Part shown: piece after piece, positions 1 through 12,049 of the stretch
Layout: each line of letters starts with the position of its first letter
Numbering within the stretch: the first letter of the stretch is position 1
Assembly: GCA_947034885.2 (NCBI GenBank)
Contig: OX344750.2
Location: forward strand, 13,696,053 to 13,760,052
Direction: 5' to 3'
Length of the DNA: 64,000 bases
Source of the DNA: Thuidium tamariscinum
Lineage: Eukaryota > Streptophyta > Bryopsida > Hypnales > Thuidiaceae
Notes under the pieces: generated by a model
The model's input: the letters and a program-made list of their open reading frames with translations, nothing else
Database searches by the model: none
What the model was told of the DNA's origin: nothing
Program-made: the position numbers and the translations under genes

Positions 1-2807
1 TCTTTCCGCTCAAACAACCAAGGAGGGGTCATTGACAACATTATGACTATGAAGAAGGAATCGAAGTTCGAGTTCATACATGACAGTGTCTTCCCAAGCC
101 AAGGCAAAGAGAAGGTTTACATCTTCAAAATACTCACTGAAGGGCCTGGAAGTGGAGTGGACTTGGTAAGGCGCATGCAACCTGAAGGTGATCTACAGAA
201 TGCGTGGATGATGTTCGACCACGTGAAGCGCGTGAAGGACTGGACCACTATGGCATGCCACGTGTACGACTCTCAGTACAAGAAGGTAATGACTATTGCA
301 GTGTGTGACATGCAATCAGAAGATACAAAGATTCAAGTACAGTTCTGGAGGTCACTGAATGCTATAATGGAGAAATACGGAGTGGCAAAGCCAAATTTTA
401 AAGGATTTATGGCAGATAGCGCAATGGCCAATTGGAATGCAGTTCGTATTGTATATGGTAGTGGCTCTGCAGATGACATTATGAAGAATCGTGAGAGAAC
501 GTGTTTACTACACTGGAATAATTCTCTTCAGAAGCACACACAGAAGCACATAAAGCAAGCATTACAACAGCAACACATTGCACTTTGTAAGCAATACAAA
601 GAATCCAAGACTTTGGATGAAGCGGAGGTGCGCTATCTTGCAATTCGGTCATGGTGGATATCATCTGGAGCTACAACAGAAGACTCACTACATCACTTGG
701 AGCATTGGTTGGCATTTTGGCATTTTCGTTATTTACAGTGGGGAGGCTTCATGACAATGGTATGTAGATCTTATTTTGGTTAAAAGATTATATTTTGTAT
801 TCTAATTTAATTAGAAATCTAAATCCATTTAAATTATATAGAGAAAATAAATTTTTATTATTTTAAATATTTTTCTAGTTAAAAATTACCCTACAAATAA
901 TTTCAAATTTAAAAAAATAATTTTGAGTACAAATTTGAAAGTTTTGTAAGAGGAAGTAGTGTGGGAAATGAATGAATTATCCATTGGATTCAATGGGTAT
1001 AAGTATACCTTTTATGAACCTTGTGGTAAAGCATATATAGAGATACAAATTTTTGTTAAGTTTCAATGATTTAGTATTATTAATGCACTAGAAAGTGATA
1101 TTGTATTTTGAATCCGTCGAATCCGACGAATTCCTAAACCTCTTTAATTTTGAAAAAATATATTGTTTCCTAATACAAATATTGGATGCCGTTGATAAAC
1201 TAGTTGATGGTACAATGTTTCGAATTTTTTGGGCCAAGTGACAATTTTGGATATTCCAAATATACCCATTACTATTTGTTTCTTATTTTCAATTGTACTT
1301 CTCTAAACTTTAACGCCATACGCAAATTCTTAGAAGTATAGGGAGCAATTTCAAATATAATTGGTATAATAATAGTGAACTCTATTCTTATTCATATCTG
1401 CCTATGGTTGGATTTCAAGGGCTTACTTTAGAGGAAATGACAGACATGCCTTTTTGTAATCTATCGGAAACGGTCCATAATAAGTGGCTACAAATGTCGG
1501 GCAAAAAAGGAAACAATCTATTTGATGCCACTTGTGATGACAGTATTCGAGCTTGGATGCAAATGACAAACTATCGAGCATACCTTAAAGGAAATGCATG
1601 TGGCTTAGGACCATCAAAGGGAGAATTGAGGTTGAGGGCGGCTAGGCGTAGTGGGTGCCCAAAAAAAATTGCTGAGGCGTTGAATACATTGCTAGAAGCA
1701 CATGGAGTGGGAACTCGAGTACCTCATCTAGAAGGAGAAGAAATTTTTGGAAGCACAAAGAGGAGGCTTGATGTACCTATTGGTGATGCTGGAGATTCAC
1801 ATAGACCTGACAAAGTCAACTTTTTACAACCTCGGGTCCGAATAAGGTCTACACAAGTTGCAGAACATTCAATGGAAGGCATTGGAAATCGAAATGAAGT
1901 CAATACCTCCAACTATGTGACGGTAGCATTTGAAAGCGATTGTGACACATCCAAGTGGCACATTGCAAGGATCAGCCACAAATCAAATGCAAGATGCTGG
2001 GCTCAACAACGGACGTCAAACATCAAGTGTACCTCAAGGATTGCTAAGGGTGGAAAAGGAACCCCTGCTCCTACTTATCGTGGTAGAAAAGAAGAGTATG
2101 GAACTAAGCGCCCGGTGGTCGTGGATTTTTTGTTTTGTTGGGATGACATTGAACGATGTGTAAAAGGTACAAAGAGGAAGTGGATAATTGATAGGCCAGA
2201 GCTGCCTGAAGTTTGGCCTATTCTAATGGGGACCAATTTGAATCGTGAAGAAACCTTACTGTTACAACATGCAGGCTTCCGTCTTCAAGAACGGCCTATA
2301 TTGTCGCCACGTGAACTTTTTGCCATGTCTAAGATTTTTGAGCCTATCTTCTTCACCCAACCATGTCCACCAAATGCAAATGTGCACCCTACAGTGAGGA
2401 ACAACCGAACAATCAAAAGACTTGCAAATCCTCCAACCGTAGAGCAACGCAACAAATGGGAAAGTGCTTCAAATATTATAGGGGAAATTTTGGGGGTAAC
2501 CTTTGTACCTCTTCCTGGACTTGGTGCAATAGTGGTCTTGTAGACTAGAGCGGAGTCTAACAAGAATATATATCGAGTTACTGTGGACACATTCCCTACA
2601 TGCACATGCCCTGACTTTGTCAATATGATGGTATCTACTATTGGAGGCCGAGCACAATATGTGAATTGTAAGCACTTGTATTATTTGTATAGGTACTTCT
2701 GTAAGTTGGATATTCATGATGACAAATTCATTCATGCACCTAGTTATAGCTTTAATGAGTTGAAGCTACTCCTAATTCGGGCAGGGATCATCATTATTTC
2801 AAAGTAG
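1..2807 (+). pseudogene. MULE transposase, copy A (5' part off window, one nonsense codon)
   Basis: The 3' part of a Mutator-like transposase, which cuts and pastes DNA between terminal inverted repeats. Frame is open from base 1 to a donor at about 759/760 (ATG|GTATGT). A second exon runs from about 1420 to the stop at 2805-2807. Exon 1 shows a plausible DDE core: HVYD (about residue 83), FMADSA (about residue 140), CLLHW and later DEAEVRYLAIRSWW, where the third acid may lie. The C-terminus has a SWIM-type zinc finger, CTCPDF...NCKH (about 2600-2680). It aligns closely along its length with copy B at 8.9-12 kb. An in-frame TAG at 2541-2543 cuts off the SWIM finger; copy B reads a Glu region there. 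The acceptor at 1418/1419 does not keep frame perfectly with exon 1, so that boundary is uncertain. The N-terminal Cys/His-rich domain seen in copy B would lie left of the window. Confidence 0.85.
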
Positions 2808-3139
2808 ATATGATTAGTTTCTTGGAGTGTAGTACATTCATGTTGTATTCTCTCCACCCTACAAATGAAATTATGAAGTGATGGAGCCCAATTAGTAGTA
2901 AAGACCTTCTTTGGAGTACATTTATATTATTCTAATTTCTTTTTCTATCCAGTTTTTTAAAGTTGCCTATTTTCATTTCATCCAATCCCTAAATCCCTAA
3001 ACCCTAGAACAAGGCACATGAATCTTGTTTATTTGAAGTGTTTGGCCTGTTTTTAATTGACCCCCAAATCCTAAATTCCAAAACTTAAATGTATAGATGA
3101 TATTTTTAATGGTCCAAAAATATGAGATTTAATAAAAAT

Positions 3140-3341
3140 CCACGGTTATAGGAGACACGGTCATGGGTAGCAAAATTTACTTTAAATAGTAATTTTTTGT
3201 TGATTTATGGAAAAAAAAACTGATTGGAAAAAATTCTAGTCCAAATTTCTAAAAAAAAGGCTACTTCATGCTCACCGCTCACAACTTTCCCGCTCACAGC
3301 TCACAGGCTCACCGCTCCACGCTCGAACGCTAGCGTCGTTG
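3140..3341 (+). repeat. Right TIR of the MULE copy A element
   Basis: Lies 335 bp after the transposase stop. Inner end has two CCACGGTTAT/CACGGTCAT motifs, then about 110 bp of AT-rich DNA, then GCTCACAGCTCACAGGCTC repeats, ending CTAGCGTCGTTG. The reverse complement of 6619-6796 has the same order and about 80% identity over the outer 45 bp. Confidence 0.75.
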
Positions 3342-6300
3342 CATTTTGGATGTACCTAACTTATACATATCTAGAATTTTTATGAAGGTCTTTAAGTAGA
3401 AGATTAGGATCTAAAACTACTCAGATTTTCATTAGAAGTAGAATAACCAAATTTGGAAGGGAGGTGGGGCCAATATAGGAGGAGATGGAGCAAACTTTAA
3501 ATATTTTGCAAAGATGTCATATTTAGGCTCTTTTTCCCACGTGACACCATGAAGATCTTATTCAAACATGAAATCCATACCATTAAAAAAGATAATTTTG
3601 GGACGGAGGGAGTAGTTATTTTCATCAAGGATCTTTGATATTTCAATCAAACCTACCTCTTAAAGATAGCTCTGAATATAATTTTAAGGGATCAATATTT
3701 GAAGACTTTTACTACAACATATGAAAAAAAATGTGTTTTAAATATCAAACATTTTTTATCTATGTTAAAAATGTCTTTTTCTATGACCTAAACCTCATTT
3801 TATGATGTAAAACCATTTTCCAAAGAATTTTTGACTTTAGCCAATAAAACCTTCAAAAATTTGACACTCTCACCTTTTGAATTGGGATAAGGTGGATACA
3901 CCCAAAATTGCGCAGTGCCTTAAGAGCGCACCCTAAAATGGATTGTGAATGTATTCCAAGTGGAGAGTGAGTGTGAATGGCATTTTCAAGTGGTATTGCT
4001 GCACTTATACTATAATTAAGGTCATAGAAAGGTACCTCATAAAAAAAGATCAAGTGACGGTTGGACTATTAGAAAAACAAACAAACTACTAAATTAGAAG
4101 AAAAAAAACTATTTATGGATACTTAACTATAATTTCCAAGAAGAGATTGGTTGTATTAAAGTGTTTTCAGGCATCCATTACTTTTCCGACTTGGAAAATG
4201 TAATGATAGCCGCTTTTGTTTCTCTTTTGACACTTTGCAAGGGGGGCCATAGGTTCATAACTGGTCTTTTATAGTGTAACCTATTAGCTAATTTAGTTAC
4301 CCTACTTCGAGAACTTCATACCCCTATTGTGTTCTAGGATTTGTTGATTTTAGAAAGGTCATTATTCATTTGCTCCTTTCTAGCTCATGTCTTTTGTTTT
4401 CTCTACAACTTACTCAATATTTAGCCTTCAAATAACTCACAGTCCTAAAAGTGGCGCTTTTAGGTGTATCCACCTTAAACTAGATCTTTAGGTGGATAGA
4501 TCCAAAAATTGCACCATATCCAAAACCACCATCATCATTGTGTATACTTGCAAAGTGAAACATGCTTGTATACAAAAACAAAAACAAAAACAAAAAACAT
4601 TTTAAAATCCTCTACCCCAAAGAATATTATCCCTTCATTGTATCTTTTGCATACGGTACCCAAATGTCCTGTTGTTTTATGCATTGGAGCCTCCTTTCAC
4701 TTACCAATAAGAAAACAATATAAGCATTGGATAGTTTGGGTAGTCTAATAATAGTAACTACCTTAGACACAGTCTCTGAGGTTCCCACCTTTAGTTAGAC
4801 TGACTGAAGCACAACATACCCGCCAATTAGGTTTTGGGAGAAAGGCAATGGAACTTGGTGGACCCAAAAGGACAGCTGAACGTTGTGAGACACGAGGAGG
4901 AGAATGGATTGACACTTGGCAGACGAACATGCGAATGTGGTGGGACGGACCCCTTTTCTGCTTGCCACCTCAGCCAACCACACTGGCAGATTCCTCACTG
5001 CTATATGAACTTTTTGCTATACGGTGGAAACATCCAAAACCGTCCAAATAAGGAATTCAGCATAGTTGGAGGTAGCTTTTAAAAATAATAATATTACTCT
5101 AGTATTCATGAGTGAAAATCACGAATATTAAAAAATAATAGATTTTTTGGGTGTCATATGTAATTTCTATTAGTTTTCAAAGTGCTAGCTTCCAGGACCA
5201 CTGAAATTGTTCAATAGATGCCTTTAAATTTGGACGTTGCTAAAATCAACATTGAGCCAATTAGATTTGGTATGTGTCCTTAACATGCATCATCAAGTTA
5301 GAGTCAAGCATGTAGCAAACACATTAATTACAATCTAGGGATGGTTTTGGATGAATCTAGGGTCCAATGCAAGGTACATATCGGTATTGGGTGTTTCCTC
5401 CTTAGTTTTGTATTTGTGCAAGTTGAATTAAATAGTTACAGAATACTATGAGGATGATCACCTATTTCCGATCACTTAACCAATTCAGCCTATCTATACT
5501 ATGGAGAATATTCAGGAAAAAAAATTCTCATGTAGAAAAATAAGATAGAAGTACCCATTCCCAACTAGGGACCCGTACCCCACCATGCAGAGTGTAGCTA
5601 TTTCCAACCAAAGCTTGGTATGCATTTTTTCCTCCATTTCAAGGTTGGGCCCAATAAGATCATTACACATGTCCCAAAGTAGTGAGTAAGAAAGTAAGAA
5701 GTAGTAAATAGGAAAGTACTTAATCTATGATTTGAATTGGAAGAGTTTAGACATTGGCTATTAGTCCGAACAACTTTTTGGCTTCCAAAAATCATAGTAA
5801 TTTCAATTTTGGGATTAAAATTCTGAAAAATTTGCAACCCTTATATTTCCTATCTTCCTACTTGGCAAATATTTCACTTGCCTCATACTGCTTATAGTTT
5901 GCTTGAAAATTGCTTTAGTGATTGACTATAGGTACTTCTACTTTAGATTTCAGACTAATTTTTTAATTTTAAAAAAATTCCTCAAACACAAATTTATCAT
6001 GATTTTTTTTTGGTGAAGATTATATTTTTCTCATTCTTAATATGTAAACAAACCTATTTCCAACCATAGGATGGTTACAAAACCAATACAAGGCTTTCAA
6101 TGTATACATTGTAATAATTGTATGCTTTCAATGTACAACCTTATGAACATTATTGTTGCTCTTGTAGGTCTTGCAGAAGGTGAGTTGTCACCTACACTTT
6201 AAATTAGTTGATTAAAAATCAAACAATCTAAGTTGTGAGAAGGAGATGGTTGTTGAAAATGGGTGATTTTCTTTTACTACATAGTAAAGTAGGGTGCTCT

Positions 6301-6608
6301 ATAAATGACCTTGCTCTTCAATGTAGGCAACAATAGGGGTAGTCACATCTTCTTCCCTAAATGAAAATTCTTTGAAGAATGGTAGCATGGTGGCTCTTCA
6401 TTGGCCTACAAAAGCAAAATTTACTTGTTTAATGAATGCTTCTTCACATCCATTATTCTCCTTTTGAAGTGAATAAAAGACCATAAGAAGCATTGACTAA
6501 ACAAGTATATACTGTTTTGGTGCCTTCCTCATTGATCGTTATTGTTTTGTTGCCTTCTTGCTTCATCTCATTGGTTTTTGCTATTTTGTTCCCTCATTAT
6601 GCTCTTCA
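3342..6608. other. Intergenic stretch with old repeats and no convincing gene
   Basis: Only short open frames without protein-like composition. 3700-3885 plus 4477-4760 match 46.31-46.70 kb as a dispersed repeat. A Stowaway-like right end (GGGACGGAGGGAGTA) lies at about 3599-3613 without a recognisable left partner. A terminus related to the TIR element at 44.4 kb (AGGGGTAGTCACATCTTCTT) lies at 6335-6354, just outside the large element. Confidence 0.5.
3889..4476. mobile_element. Nested TIR element, about 590 bp, Harbinger-like
   Basis: Ends are inverted copies: AAGGTGGATACACC on the left and GGTGTATCCACCTT on the right. The paralogous repeat at about 46.48 kb lacks it and reads straight through (aattggtgtaaactag), so this is a true insertion. 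The junction is compatible with a 3-bp TAA target duplication, offset by one base. No coding capacity seen. Confidence 0.65.
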
Positions 6609-6618
6609 TTCTCCATTT
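6609..6618. repeat. Left 10-bp target-site duplication
   Basis: TTCTCCATTT sits directly outside the left TIR and is repeated exactly at 26197-26206 outside the right TIR. Mutator-superfamily insertions characteristically duplicate about 9-11 bp. Confidence 0.8.
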
Positions 6619-6796
6619 CAACGATGCTAGCGCGCAAGCTTGGAGCCGTGAGCTTGTGAGCTGCGAGTATGAAAACCTTATTATTTTATTTTTGGGGGAT
6701 TTTAGGGTATAGTTCGTAACTTTTTTCCATTGTTTTATTTTTAAAACTATTTGTAGTAAGAATTGTGACCTATGACCGTGGATCCTATAACCGTGG
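6619..6796. repeat. Left TIR of the large element
   Basis: The reverse complement reads CCACGGTTATAGGATCCACGG, AT-rich spacer, then GCTCACAAGCTCACGGCTCC and an outer CTAGCATCGTTG. It matches 3140-3341 and, in order and motifs, 26083-26196. Confidence 0.75.
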
Positions 6797-8854
6797 ATTG
6801 TGTACTTTGACTAAACAAAAAACATTAGTTATAGTCATCATGGATTTTGTCACCACAAGCAAGTACCCTCCAAGTTGTTGGCTCAAAATATTGTTGAAGA
6901 CGAGCTTCATGGCTTTCATTAATTTTTCAAAAAAATTGGGGATATTAGAGGGGTCAATGTTGGATTCATTGGTCTACAAAAGAATATATAAAGTAATCAA
7001 AATTTCTTTAGCACTCCAACTACAGTCTAAATGGAATTTGATTTAAGTAATCAAGATATTTGAATATAGTAGTGATAAAATAATAGGAGGGACTATACTA
7101 GAAGCATGACAAAGGTCTCATGCTTCCGTCACATATGAAGAGCTCATAGAGTTATATGAAGCACTAAAGTTGGAACAATTGAAGACAGAAAATGGAACTC
7201 TAAATCTTCAAGTGCTGAATCAACCACATTATGCAATGTGGAGGATGTTCACTCCAGATTTAAAACACTGTGACTATGCATAGCACTAGAGTCATGCTCC
7301 ACGAGGCCCAGAAACAAAACACTAATGGAAAGGACCCCTCATTATTAAAAAAATCAATGTAAAAAAGACCATGGACGTAGATAAGCACTAGAATTTAATT
7401 ACCCCTTTGAGGAGATAAATGAACCTCGATGTTTGCCTAGATTCTTGTCCAATTTTAAAAAAAATTGTGCATGCAATTTGATAAAAAATTTTAAGGAAAA
7501 TTTGTTTCCTCTCAATATACAATTTTTAATTGAGAGTAGCAAGTTCAAAGACATAATGTCTTGTTTGGCAAAAACATGCACATACTACTAGTAGTAATTG
7601 TATTAGTTTGACCAAGTCTTACAAAATAGACAACAAGGAAAGGAACTTCTCATTAAAATGAATATGGGGCTTCCACATGTTCTTGCACAAAAGAAAAAGG
7701 CAGATCATGGTTTTCAAAAATAAAGTTGCTATCCTTTGTAGTCGAGGGCAGAGGAAAGTTGAAGTGTACATATCCCATATGGGTAGGAACTCCCCGAGAA
7801 CGGGAATATAAGAGGATATGGAGTCCTTGGATATACAACCTCAAGATTAGAGTGAGCTGACTATTACACATCAGTGTAGTAGACAGTTCAATTTCTTCCA
7901 CGGGTTTTGAACTGAAATGTACAATTTCTTTTTCACTTTAGGGATGAAATATTAGAGTTATATACTTTTTGCTTCTCATTTTTGATCTGTGAAGGACAAG
8001 TTTTAACAACAGAAAATGGATTAAAAATAAGTACAAATGCAATTATTGGTTGGCTTAGCTCAATGCATATAATTTGTTAAATCTAGAAGCATGTATTTTT
8101 TAGACAGAATGTCTTATTAGGTGGACATTTGTATTCAATAGTATAAATTTTCTAATGATATTTCTACATGTTACAAAAATATAAACAAGTACAAAATGAA
8201 TCCTACAAAATCTATTGTAATAAAATAATATATTTTGAATGCAATGGAATAAATGGAGACAAAAGAAAACAACAAAAGGGTGAAAGACAGGAGATCAAAA
8301 ATGGTCAAGTCAAAGGTAAACACTACAAAGAACAAATGGACTTATAGTCTTACATAAATTCTACACAAAGGAAAAGAAAAATAGAAATGGGTTGAAAAAT
8401 GAAATATTTCTTGTTTGGAACCTAGTCAAAGAATTACTAAATTGATTCCTAAACATCCTATGTCAATTGGATTTTCCAAAGTGCATAATTAGGGAAGGAC
8501 ATCTAGGCTACAAAGCAACAATTCAAGACCTATTACATTAGCAAAACTAAGGCCCTTCAAGTCATTGCAGAAGCAAAAGCCAAAATGCAATTCTGTATAG
8601 AAGTTCTAAAAATACAATTGATGGCTACATTTTCTTTTTACAAATAACAATGTTGTTCATCATTCAAGTCAAACATTCATAATTTCATATAGAATATGCA
8701 TGTACTTGATATGAAAAATAGAATTGCATTACCATAATAAATACTTTGAAGTAAGTAAATATTCTTCTCAATACCTATAGTTCGATATCTGTACCTACCC
8801 TAAATTCAAAATTTGAGTAATGGAATTAAAATTCCTACTAATCTGTATATGAGC
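6797..8854. other. Left-arm spacer with a coding-like relic
   Basis: No transposase sequence here; copy A has only 335 bp at the matching place, so much of this is probably inserted. 7129-7272 on the + strand has a 48-codon open stretch with coding-like composition (EELIELYEALKLEQLK, then MWRMFTPDLKHCD) ending in a stop. 7653-7901 on the - strand has an 82-codon open frame. Neither is recognised. Confidence 0.35.
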
Positions 8855-11800
8855 TTACTCTGATATTGTGATAAGACCAGCTCGAACAAGAAGAACCTTC
8901 AACTCATTAAAGCTGAAACTAGGAGCATGGATGAAGAAGTCTTTTTGATGATCCATTTTGCAGAAGTACCTGAACAAGTAGTACAAGTGCTTGCAGTTCA
9001 CATATTGTGCACGCCCTCCAATTGCAGAGATAGCCATGTTCACAAAGTCAGGACAAGTGCAAGCAGAAAAGATACCAATAGTAATCTTGTAGACATTGGT
9101 TTTGTGCTCCGGGCCAGTCTCCAAAGAAACAATTGCTCCTAATCCTAGCAAGGGAAGCAAAGTCACGTTGATAATTTGTCCTTTGATATTCCTCACGCTT
9201 TCCCACTTATTGCGATGCTTAATCGTTGGAGCATTTGTGCTTCGCTGAATAGTCTTGTTGTTTCTCACCGTAGGAAATACATCTGGATTTGTAGGTGGCC
9301 CTTCATCATACAGAACGCTCTCAAATACCTTGGACATTTGAAAAAGACGGTGTGGAGACAATGAAGGTTGATCTTGTAAGCGGAAGCCGGCATCTTGTAG
9401 AGATAGTGTCTCTTCTCTACTAAGATTTGTGCCTGCTAGTATAGGCCATGTATCCGGCACATCAGGCCAATCAATCCCCCATTTACGCTTTGTACTTTTC
9501 ACACACCGCTCAATATCGTCTGAGCAAAACCAGAAGTCTACTACTACCTCTCGACGGCTCCCATACTCTTTCTTTCTTCCACGGTAGGTGGCAGCTGGAG
9601 TTCCCCTCTATCCTCTAGCAATTTTGGTTGTACACTTGATATTTGAACCCTTTTGTTGAGCGTGACACTTGGCACTCGATTTATGATTAATTCTTGCAAT
9701 GTGCCACTTGCTTGTGTCACAGTCACTTTCAAAAGCACAACTGACATGAATAGTATCATTTGATGGCGCCAGTGCCTGCATAATAGGGGAAGGTCCCAAT
9801 TCAACACTTGTGGACCTCGTACGCACGCGGGGATGAGAAAAGTTTACTTTATCCGGGCGATGTGAATCCCCTTCATTACCGATGGGAATGTCAAGCTTCC
9901 TTTTTATGCTCCCAAATACTTCTTCTCCTTCCAAATGAGGTATGCGAGTCCCCATATCTTTAGTTCCAGGTAATGTATTAAGAGCCTCTGCAATCTTCTT
10001 TGGGTCTCCACTTCGTCTAGCAGCCCTTAATTTCAATTCTCCCTTTGATGGTCTAGAGTCAGAGGCATGTCCATTCAAAAATGCTTTGTAATTTGTCATT
10101 TGCATCCATGCACGAATACTGTTGTCGCAAGTGGCATCAAATAAAGTGTTGCCACGATTGCTGGAGATTTGAAGCCATTTATTGTGCACAGTCTCAGATA
10201 AATTGCAAGAAGGCATCTCAGCTAACTCCTCCAAAGATAAGTCCTCCAAAACCACACAATCAAATTATGTGAAGAATTTTGAAAACTAAAAGACCACTTC
10301 ATTGCATTGCAATTCAGAATTTGATTTTAATCAAAAATTATAGTGCCAAAATTGTATGATGAAAAGATATACAAACCTTACAAAGTTTGAGTGAATTTAT
10401 CTTCTTCATCAAAACTACTATTCCTTATATAAATATGGAATTCACTAACAAGAAGTGTAGTACTATAATACTGTAGTAATATTTTGAATATCATAAGGAC
10501 TTTCAAGGAAATCAAATCAACTTACCAATTGCATAAAGCCTCCCCACTGTCTATAGCGAAAGTGCCAAAATGCCAACCAATGCTCTAAGTGATGAACTGC
10601 ATCCAAAGTTGCAGCTTTGGATGATAGCCACCATGAACGAATGGCAAGGAAACGTGTCTCTGCCTCCTCCATAGTTTTGGAATCTTTGTACTGCTTACAC
10701 AAAAGAGTGTGTTGATGCTGTAGGTCTTCTTTAATGTACTTTTGGGTGTGTTTTTGCAGAGACGTGCTCTAATGCAACAAGCAAGTTCTTTCTCGGTTCT
10801 CCATTTCCCCTTCAGGTGACCCACTTCCATAGACAATTCGAACTGCCCTCCAATTGGCCATGGCACTATCCGCCATAAAACCTTTAAAATTAGAGGAACC
10901 CAATCCATAGCGACCCATGACTGCATTTAAAGAACGCCAAAATTGTACCTGAATTTCGGTGTCTTCTAATTGTATATCACATGTTGCAATCGTCATTACT
11001 CTTTTATAATTTGTGTCATAAACGTGGCATGCCATGGTTGTCCACTCCTTCACACGCTTCACGTGATCGAACATCATCCATGCGTTTGCTAAATCTCCTC
11101 CAGATTGCATGCGATTGACTATGTCTACACCACTGCCTGGTCCCTCAGTCAACATCTTAAACAAATAAACCTTCTCCTTGCCCTGTCCGGGAAACACACT
11201 GTCATGTATATACTCAAACCTAGAGTTCTTCTTCATTGTCATAATGTGATCCAGGACCCCTCCACGATTGTTTGTGCGAAAAGATGAAATCACATTCCGA
11301 ATACTTGGGTTGCTTAAATATTGAAACCTATCCATTACCTCTTGTAATTCTTCACCTTCTAACATTTTCTTCGTCCCCTCTCCATGATGAAAAAGATAGT
11401 TTGACAGGAATTTTTTGTTAGCTGAAAGTGCTATCGCAGAGTTAGTGGTTGTTGGTGTTTTGGCGACTTCTTCTACTATGAGGGTAGAAATTTCCGTAGC
11501 AGAGTCTCTATACAAACCCTTTGCAATAGGATGTGCATGATGCCTAAAATGAATAGCAGCCCTAGTCATATTAGGATTTTCACCGTAACAATAGTATATC
11601 CGAGTAGAGCACTGGTTTAGGCAAATTGGAGGATTTTTGCACACTTTGCAGACAAGAGTAGAATCTTTAGGCGGCTTCTCTCCAGTAGTAAAAGGAAAGT
11701 TTGTACACCCACTCCACTCTGTTTCGTTCTGACTCCCAGTTCTCCTCAAGAAATCACAAGAAGGATTTGCACAAGCAAGATGACCGGCGCAGTATGACTT

Positions 11801-11968
11801 ACGAAATTTCAAGTGGTCAGAGTTGTGAATGTTTGTCGTGACCAACTTGCACCATGGATGGCCGTTGTAACGCTTGTCCATGCCCTCCAAGTTGCGAGCT
11901 GCTGATGAAGCATTTGAGCGAAGAGGAGGCAATTCAAATATGATATCACCATCAAAAGTCGCGGGCAA
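8855..11968 (-). pseudogene. MULE transposase, copy B (two nonsense codons)
   Basis: Transposase of the 19.6 kb element. Exon 1 runs 11968-10526 (frame is open to about 12030, but no ATG is visible, so an upstream exon is likely); exon 2 runs 10243-8855, both phase 0, with donor TTG|GTAAGT. N-terminal about 160 residues: Cys/His-rich, zinc-finger-like (YCAGHLACANPSCDF, CKVCKNPPICLNQC, HFRHHAHP), resembling FLYWCH/GCM-type transposase heads. Core: HVYD, FMADSA, CLLH and EAETRFLAIRSWW. C-terminus: SWIM finger CTCPDF...NCKH. Stops: TAG at 10769-10771 directly after CLLH (copy A has Trp), and TAG at 9608-9610. Frame is kept otherwise, so decay is recent. It is oriented away from the methyltransferase gene and towards the left TIR. 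Confidence 0.87.
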
Positions 11969-12049
11969 GTGTGAGCCCTTGAGATGGCACTCAGGACTCT
12001 GGGTCCATTTTTCACGATTAAATAGCGAAAATTATCCAAAATATTCAAG

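Noticed and set aside
4834..5082. Overlapping 82- and 67-codon frames
   Set aside because: No start or splice context of note, no recognisable motif, and composition is not convincing.
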